Source: CAVSJJ01 sp963728395 (GTDB lineage Bacteria; Actinomycetota; Actinomycetes; Actinomycetales; Dermatophilaceae). Taken from it: a stretch of 64,000 nucleotides of DNA. Each line of letters begins with the position of its first letter. The first letter of the stretch is position 1. Below are positions 60,534 to 64,000 of this stretch, in pieces. Location of the stretch: NCBI GenBank assembly GCA_963728395.1, contig CAVSJJ010000003.1:868001-932000 (forward strand). Direction: 5' to 3'. Under the pieces are notes generated by a model. The model saw only the letters and a program-made list of their open reading frames with translations, ran no database searches and had not been told where the DNA came from. The position numbers and the translations under genes were made by a program.

Positions 60534-61753
60534 CAGCCGGTGACGAGGGTCTGGAAGAGACGGTTGTACTTGGTCTCCTCGTCCTGGGAGAGGCCGCGGA
60601 AGACGTGTGCCCGCGACAGTGTGGCCTGGTCCGGGAAGATGAGCGGGTTCTTCGCGACCGACGGGTCCTCGGCGACGAGGATGTCCTTGGTCCCCTTGAC
60701 CGGCGAGATGTAGTTGACGTAGTCCACGACCTGCGCCATCACCTTGGGGTCGTAGTAGTAGTTGATGAGCGTCTCGGCGTTCTTCTTGTGCTGGGCGAGC
60801 GCCGGGATGACGAAGTTGTCCGACCACAGGGTGCATCCGGTGTCGGGCAGCGCGTAGCCGAGGGCGGGGTTGTCGAGCTGCAGCTGGACGACGTCGCCGG
60901 TCCAGGCGATGCACGCTGCGGTGTCGCCCGCGGCGAGCGGCTTCGTGTACTCGTTGCCGGTGAAGCCCTTGATCTGCCCGGCGTCCTTCGCCTTCTGGAG
61001 CTCGTCGATGGCCGCCTGGAAGTCGGCGTCGGTGAAGCTCTCGATCTTCTTGCCCATCGCCATGAGGACGAGGCCGACGGTGTCCCTCATCTCGGTCAGC
61101 AGGGTGACCTTGCCCTTGAGCGCCGGGTCGGTGAGGAGCTGGTCGACCGACTCGACCTTCTTGCCCGCGGTCGCCTTGGGGTTCCACGCGATGCCGGCGA
61201 AGCCGCTCTGCCACGGCAGGGAGTAGAGCCGACCCGGGTCGAACTCGACCTGGAGGAGGGAGTCGTCGACGTTGCTGTGGTTGGGGATGTTGGCCAGGTC
61301 GAGCTTCTGTGCGTAGCCCTGCCGGATCAGCCGAGCGACCATCCAGTCCGTGCTGCACCACGTGTCCCGACCGGTGTCCGAGCCGGCGGCGAGGAGCGGA
61401 CGGACCTTCGCGTAGTACTCGTCGTTGTCGTTGTAGTCCTCGGTGTAGTTGACCTTGATGCCGGTCTGCTTGGTGAAGGCGTCGAGGGTCGGGTGGCGGC
61501 CGGTCTTGTCGTCGATGTCGATGTACTCCGGCCAGTTGGACCAGTTGACGATCTTCTCGACGTCGGACTTGTCCTGGGCCGCCTTGGCCGTCGGGGACGA
61601 GGTGCCGCTGCTCGTCGCGTTGCGGCCCGGGGAGCCGCAGGCGGCGAGGGCGGCCATGGCGCCGAGCCCGAGTGCCCCGCTCATGACCGAGCGCCGGGTC
61701 AGCGCTCCTCGGGCGAAGGCGGCCTGGACGCTCAGGGGGAGCTGGTCGGTCAT
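60533..61753 (-). CDS. potD: Polyamine-binding lipoprotein (PotD-like, Tat signal)
   Basis: 406 residues. N-terminal twin-arginine lipoprotein signal TRRSVMSGALGLGAMAALAAC, then a Ser/Thr/Ala linker. The binding-protein domain begins VNWSNWPEYIDID, the PotD/PotF hallmark, with DNDEYYAKVRPLLAAGSDTG and CIAWTGDVVQLQLDNP. Acidic residues of the amine pocket are suggested by WPEYID and TDWMVARL. The gap to the upstream dehydrogenase gene is 86 nt, room for a second promoter. Confidence 0.93.
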   Translation of the reverse strand: MTDQLPLSVQAAFARGALTRRSVMSGALGLGAMAALAACGSPGRNATSSGTSSPTAKAAQDKSDVEKIVNWSNWPEYIDIDDKTGRHPTLDAFTKQTGIKVNYTEDYNDNDEYYAKVRPLLAAGSDTGRDTWCSTDWMVARLIRQGYAQKLDLANIPNHSNVDDSLLQVEFDPGRLYSLPWQSGFAGIAWNPKATAGKKVESVDQLLTDPALKGKVTLLTEMRDTVGLVLMAMGKKIESFTDADFQAAIDELQKAKDAGQIKGFTGNEYTKPLAAGDTAACIAWTGDVVQLQLDNPALGYALPDTGCTLWSDNFVIPALAQHKKNAETLINYYYDPKVMAQVVDYVNYISPVKGTKDILVAEDPSVAKNPLIFPDQATLSRAHVFRGLSQDEETKYNRLFQTLVTG

Positions 61754-61839
61754 GGTGGGGGAACTCCTCTGTATCGTCTCGCCGGCCGGTCGGCGAGCTG
61801 GTGCGGTATGCGGCAGGGACGGGGTTGTGGCCCGGGGGG

Positions 61840-63285
61840 TCAGATCTCGATGTTGGCCATGACGTGCTTGATGCGGGTGTAGTCCTCGAACCCATACATC
61901 GACAGGTCCTTGCCATAGCCTGAGCGCTTAAAGCCGCCGTGCGGCATTTCTGAGACGAACGGGATGTGGGTGTTGATCCACACCGCTCCGAAGTCCAGGC
62001 GCTTGCTCATCCGCATCGCCCGCCCGAAGTCGCTCGTCCACACACTCGAGGCGAGGCCGTAGTCGACGTCGTTGGCCCAGCGGACCGCCTCGTCCTCGTC
62101 GGTGAAGCGCTGGACGGTGATGACGGGCCCGAAGATCTCGTTCTGGATCGCCTCGTCGTGCTGCTGGAGGCCGCTGACGACGGTCGGCTCGAGGAAGAAG
62201 CCGTCCCCGAGTGCGGCCACCCGGCCGCCGCCGGCGACGATGCTCGCGTAGTCGGGCAGCCGCTGCAGGAAGCCACTCACCCGGGCCAGCTGGGTGGGGT
62301 TGTTGACCGGACCGAACAGCGCGTCGGCGTCGTCCGGCATACCGACCTTGGCCTCGTTGCGGGCGTACTCCGCGAGGGCGGCGACGAAGTCGTCGTGGAT
62401 CCTCGGTCCGGCAAGGACGCGGGCCGCGGCGGTGCAGTCCTGGCCGGCGTTGAAGTAGCCGCCGATCGCGATGCCCTCGACGGCCTTCTCGATGTCGGCG
62501 TCGTCGAAGACGACGACCGGCGCCTTGCCGCCCAGCTCGAGGTGGACCCGCTTGACCGCGTGGCTCGCACTCTGCGCCACCTCCATGCCGGCCCGCACCG
62601 AGCCGGTGATCGCGACGAGCGCCGGGGTGTCGTGCTCGACGACGAGCCGACCGGTGTCGCGGTCGCCGGTGAGGACGTTGAACGTGCCCGGCGGAAGGAA
62701 CTCCGCCGCGATCTCGGCCATGAGCAGGGTCGTCTCGGGGGTGGTGTCGCTCGGCTTGAGCACGACGGCGTTGCCGGCGGCGAGGGCCGGCGCGATCTTC
62801 CAGGTCGCCATCATCATCGGGTAGTTCCACGGGGTGACCTGGCCGACGACGCCGATCGGCTCGCGCCGCACCCAGCTGGTGTGACCGGCCAGGTACTCCC
62901 CGGCGGACTTGCCCTCGAGGATGCGGGCCGCCCCGGCGAAGAAGCGCAGCTCGTCGATCATCGGCGGCACCTCCTCCGCCTCGGTCAGCGCGTGCGGCTT
63001 ACCGGTGTTCTCGCCCTCGAGCCGGACGAACTCGTCGGCGCGGCGCTCGATGGCGTCGGCGAAGTCGAGCAGGGCCTTCTGCCGGTCCTTCGGCGTCAGC
63101 TCGGACCACGTCTCGAACGCGCTCGAGGCGGCGGCATAGGCGGCGTCGACGTCCGCGGCGGTGCTGACCGGGGCCTGCGCGACGACCTGCCCGGTGGCCG
63201 GGTTGACGATGTCGGAGACGGAATCACCACGGCTCTGGACATACTCGCCACCGATGAAGTTGCGCAGCTGACGGGGTTCGCTCAC
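61840..63285 (-). CDS. Gamma-aminobutyraldehyde dehydrogenase
   Basis: 481 residues from GTG 63285 with AGGAG 10 nt upstream. Aldehyde dehydrogenase with TPWNYPMMMATWKIAPALAAGN, general base in LELGGKAPVVVF and nucleophile Cys in GQDCTAAARVL. The segment NFIGGEYVQSRGD and the end FKRSGYGKDLSMYGFEDYTRIKHVM follow the PatD/ABALDH family, which oxidises 4-aminobutyraldehyde (from putrescine) to GABA. First gene of the operon. It shares a 181-nt divergent region with the Lrp-type regulator, which probably controls it. Confidence 0.92.
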   Translation of the reverse strand: MSEPRQLRNFIGGEYVQSRGDSVSDIVNPATGQVVAQAPVSTAADVDAAYAAASSAFETWSELTPKDRQKALLDFADAIERRADEFVRLEGENTGKPHALTEAEEVPPMIDELRFFAGAARILEGKSAGEYLAGHTSWVRREPIGVVGQVTPWNYPMMMATWKIAPALAAGNAVVLKPSDTTPETTLLMAEIAAEFLPPGTFNVLTGDRDTGRLVVEHDTPALVAITGSVRAGMEVAQSASHAVKRVHLELGGKAPVVVFDDADIEKAVEGIAIGGYFNAGQDCTAAARVLAGPRIHDDFVAALAEYARNEAKVGMPDDADALFGPVNNPTQLARVSGFLQRLPDYASIVAGGGRVAALGDGFFLEPTVVSGLQQHDEAIQNEIFGPVITVQRFTDEDEAVRWANDVDYGLASSVWTSDFGRAMRMSKRLDFGAVWINTHIPFVSEMPHGGFKRSGYGKDLSMYGFEDYTRIKHVMANIEI

Positions 63286-63335
63286 GGCCGTGTCGCTCCT
63301 GATCCGAGGTCCGGACGGTCTGGTTGATGCGGAGC

Positions 63336-63363
63336 ACTCTAGCCCCGAGACCGAGGAAATCAA
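63336..63363 (-). promoter_or_regulatory. Candidate promoter of the polyamine catabolic operon
   Basis: On the minus strand TTGATT (63358-63363) and TAGAGT (63336-63341) are 16 nt apart, a good TTGnnn/TAnnnT pair, about 50 nt upstream of the dehydrogenase GTG. The surrounding stretch (63355-63410) is noticeably AT-rich for this genome, with TTCTGTTGTGTGAA, an imperfect dyad that could bind the Lrp-type protein. Confidence 0.55.
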
Positions 63364-63466
63364 TAGGCTGAGTGTTTCTGTTGTGTGAATTCGCTGTCCG
63401 AAGGGCCGACTCGCCACTGATTCCGTTGCCGACACACTTGCCAACCATCGAGATCCGAGACACGAT

Positions 63467-63958
63467 GTGCCGGTGGCGAGAGCGGCGCGATCCAGACCGC
63501 CGGCCCCTGAGGCGAAGCTCGACGAGGTGGCGAAGGCCATCATCGAGCTCCTCCAGGAGGACGGCCGACAGTCGTATGCCGCCATCGCCAAGGCCGTCGG
63601 CCTGTCCGAGGCAGCCGTTCGTCAGCGGGTCCAGCGGATGCTCGACTCCGGCCTCATGCAGATCGTCGCCGTCACCGACCCCCTCCAGGTGGGGTTCCGG
63701 CGCCAGGCGATGATCGGCATCCGGGCCGAGGGCGACCTGCTCCGGATCGGTGACGCCCTGACCGCACTGCAGGACGTCGACTACGTCGTGACGACCGCGG
63801 GCAGCTTCGACTTCCTTGTCGAGGTCGTGTGCGAGGACGACGACCACCTCCTCGAGCTGCTCTCGACCCGGATCCGCGCGCTGCCCGGCGTGACCGAGAC
63901 CGAGACGTTCGTCTACCTGAAACTCAACAAGCAGCACTACAACTGGGGTACGAGATGA
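63467..63958 (+). CDS. Lrp/AsnC-family regulator
   Basis: 163 residues from GTG 63467 (or GTG 63473). The winged helix-turn-helix includes LDEVAKAIIELLQEDGRQSYAAIAKAVGLSEAAVRQRVQRML. The C-terminal RAM ligand domain has YVVTTAGSFDFLVEVVCED and ALPGVTETETFVYLKL. Such proteins sense amino acids or amines; location suggests GABA/polyamine catabolism. The C-terminal DNA stop overlaps the next start (ATGA). Confidence 0.92.
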   Translation: MPVARAARSRPPAPEAKLDEVAKAIIELLQEDGRQSYAAIAKAVGLSEAAVRQRVQRMLDSGLMQIVAVTDPLQVGFRRQAMIGIRAEGDLLRIGDALTALQDVDYVVTTAGSFDFLVEVVCEDDDHLLELLSTRIRALPGVTETETFVYLKLNKQHYNWGTR

Positions 63959-64000
63959 CGACTGAGCCCTCCGCGATCTGGGAGCCCTCCTCCGACCGGC
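63955..64000 (+). CDS. Start of a gene cut by the right edge, product undetermined
   Basis: Only 15 codons are visible (MTTEPSAIWEPSSDR). The ATG overlaps the regulator stop by 4 nt, so the two are co-translated. An aminotransferase for putrescine or GABA is missing from the operon and would fit here by context. The WEPS motif also recalls acetoacetyl-CoA synthetase starts. Too short to decide. Confidence 0.5.
   Translation, partial: MTTEPSAIWEPSSDR

Overview
The window is very GC-rich (strong third-position G/C, GTG starts common, Shine-Dalgarno cores of AGGAG type) and carries gene orders and families typical of Actinobacteria: rne-rplU-rpmA-obg-proB, rimP-nusA-ylxR-infB, rbfA-truB-ribF, dxr/rseP/ispG-GNAT, and the DUF2344 protein with a TIGR03960-type radical SAM protein. 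Protein style and codon use suggest the Intrasporangiaceae (Janibacter/Tetrasphaera/Phycicoccus-like), but family level is an inference. No rRNA, tRNA, CRISPR array, prophage or insertion sequence was seen.

Layout. 1-7698: tail of pyridoxal kinase, then the minus-strand rne-rplU-rpmA-obg-proB block. 7791-16544: a class-III aminotransferase, a secreted S53 protease, a K+ channel and a hydroxyacid-oxoacid transhydrogenase lie between the DUF2344 gene and its usual radical SAM partner. 16566-20012: acyl-CoA synthetase and tryptophanase. 20045-30262: the translation and ribosome-maturation genes (ribF, truB, rbfA, infB, ylxR, nusA, rimP), split by an opposite-strand trio (membrane protein, PCu(A)C copper chaperone, Tat-exported Dyp peroxidase). 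30354-40715: a DUF4439 lipoprotein, an APH(6)-type kinase, a cation efflux protein, a Nudix enzyme, a DUF255 protein, a flavinylation module (ferric reductase-like protein, FMN-binding protein, ApbE) and an amylosucrase. 40901-49863: transporter, HAD, proS, several acetyltransferases and ispG. 49948-53627: rseP and dxr with an orphan response regulator between them.

53829-63285 is an apparent eight-gene minus-strand operon for polyamine/agmatine uptake and breakdown: aminobutyraldehyde dehydrogenase, potD, potA, potB, potC, a saccharopine-dehydrogenase-like protein, agmatinase and succinate-semialdehyde dehydrogenase. An Lrp/AsnC regulator is divergent to it. The genes overlap or nearly abut. 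A promoter candidate lies at 63336-63363, and the operon runs into a structured repeat at 53712-53790. The expected flow is agmatine to putrescine to 4-aminobutyraldehyde to GABA to succinate semialdehyde to succinate.

The most unusual signals are non-coding. First, the octamer GTATGCCG/CGGCATAC occurs about 48 times by eye, against about 2 expected from composition. It is evenly split between strands, lies in genes and between them, and once forms an inverted pair inside a terminator hairpin, a pattern like DNA-uptake sequences. Second, three families of structured intergenic repeats (R1, R2, R3) each have at least two copies here. R1 and R2 share an arm/anti-arm/arm layout that permits mutually exclusive hairpins, and R1 shows compensatory changes between copies.
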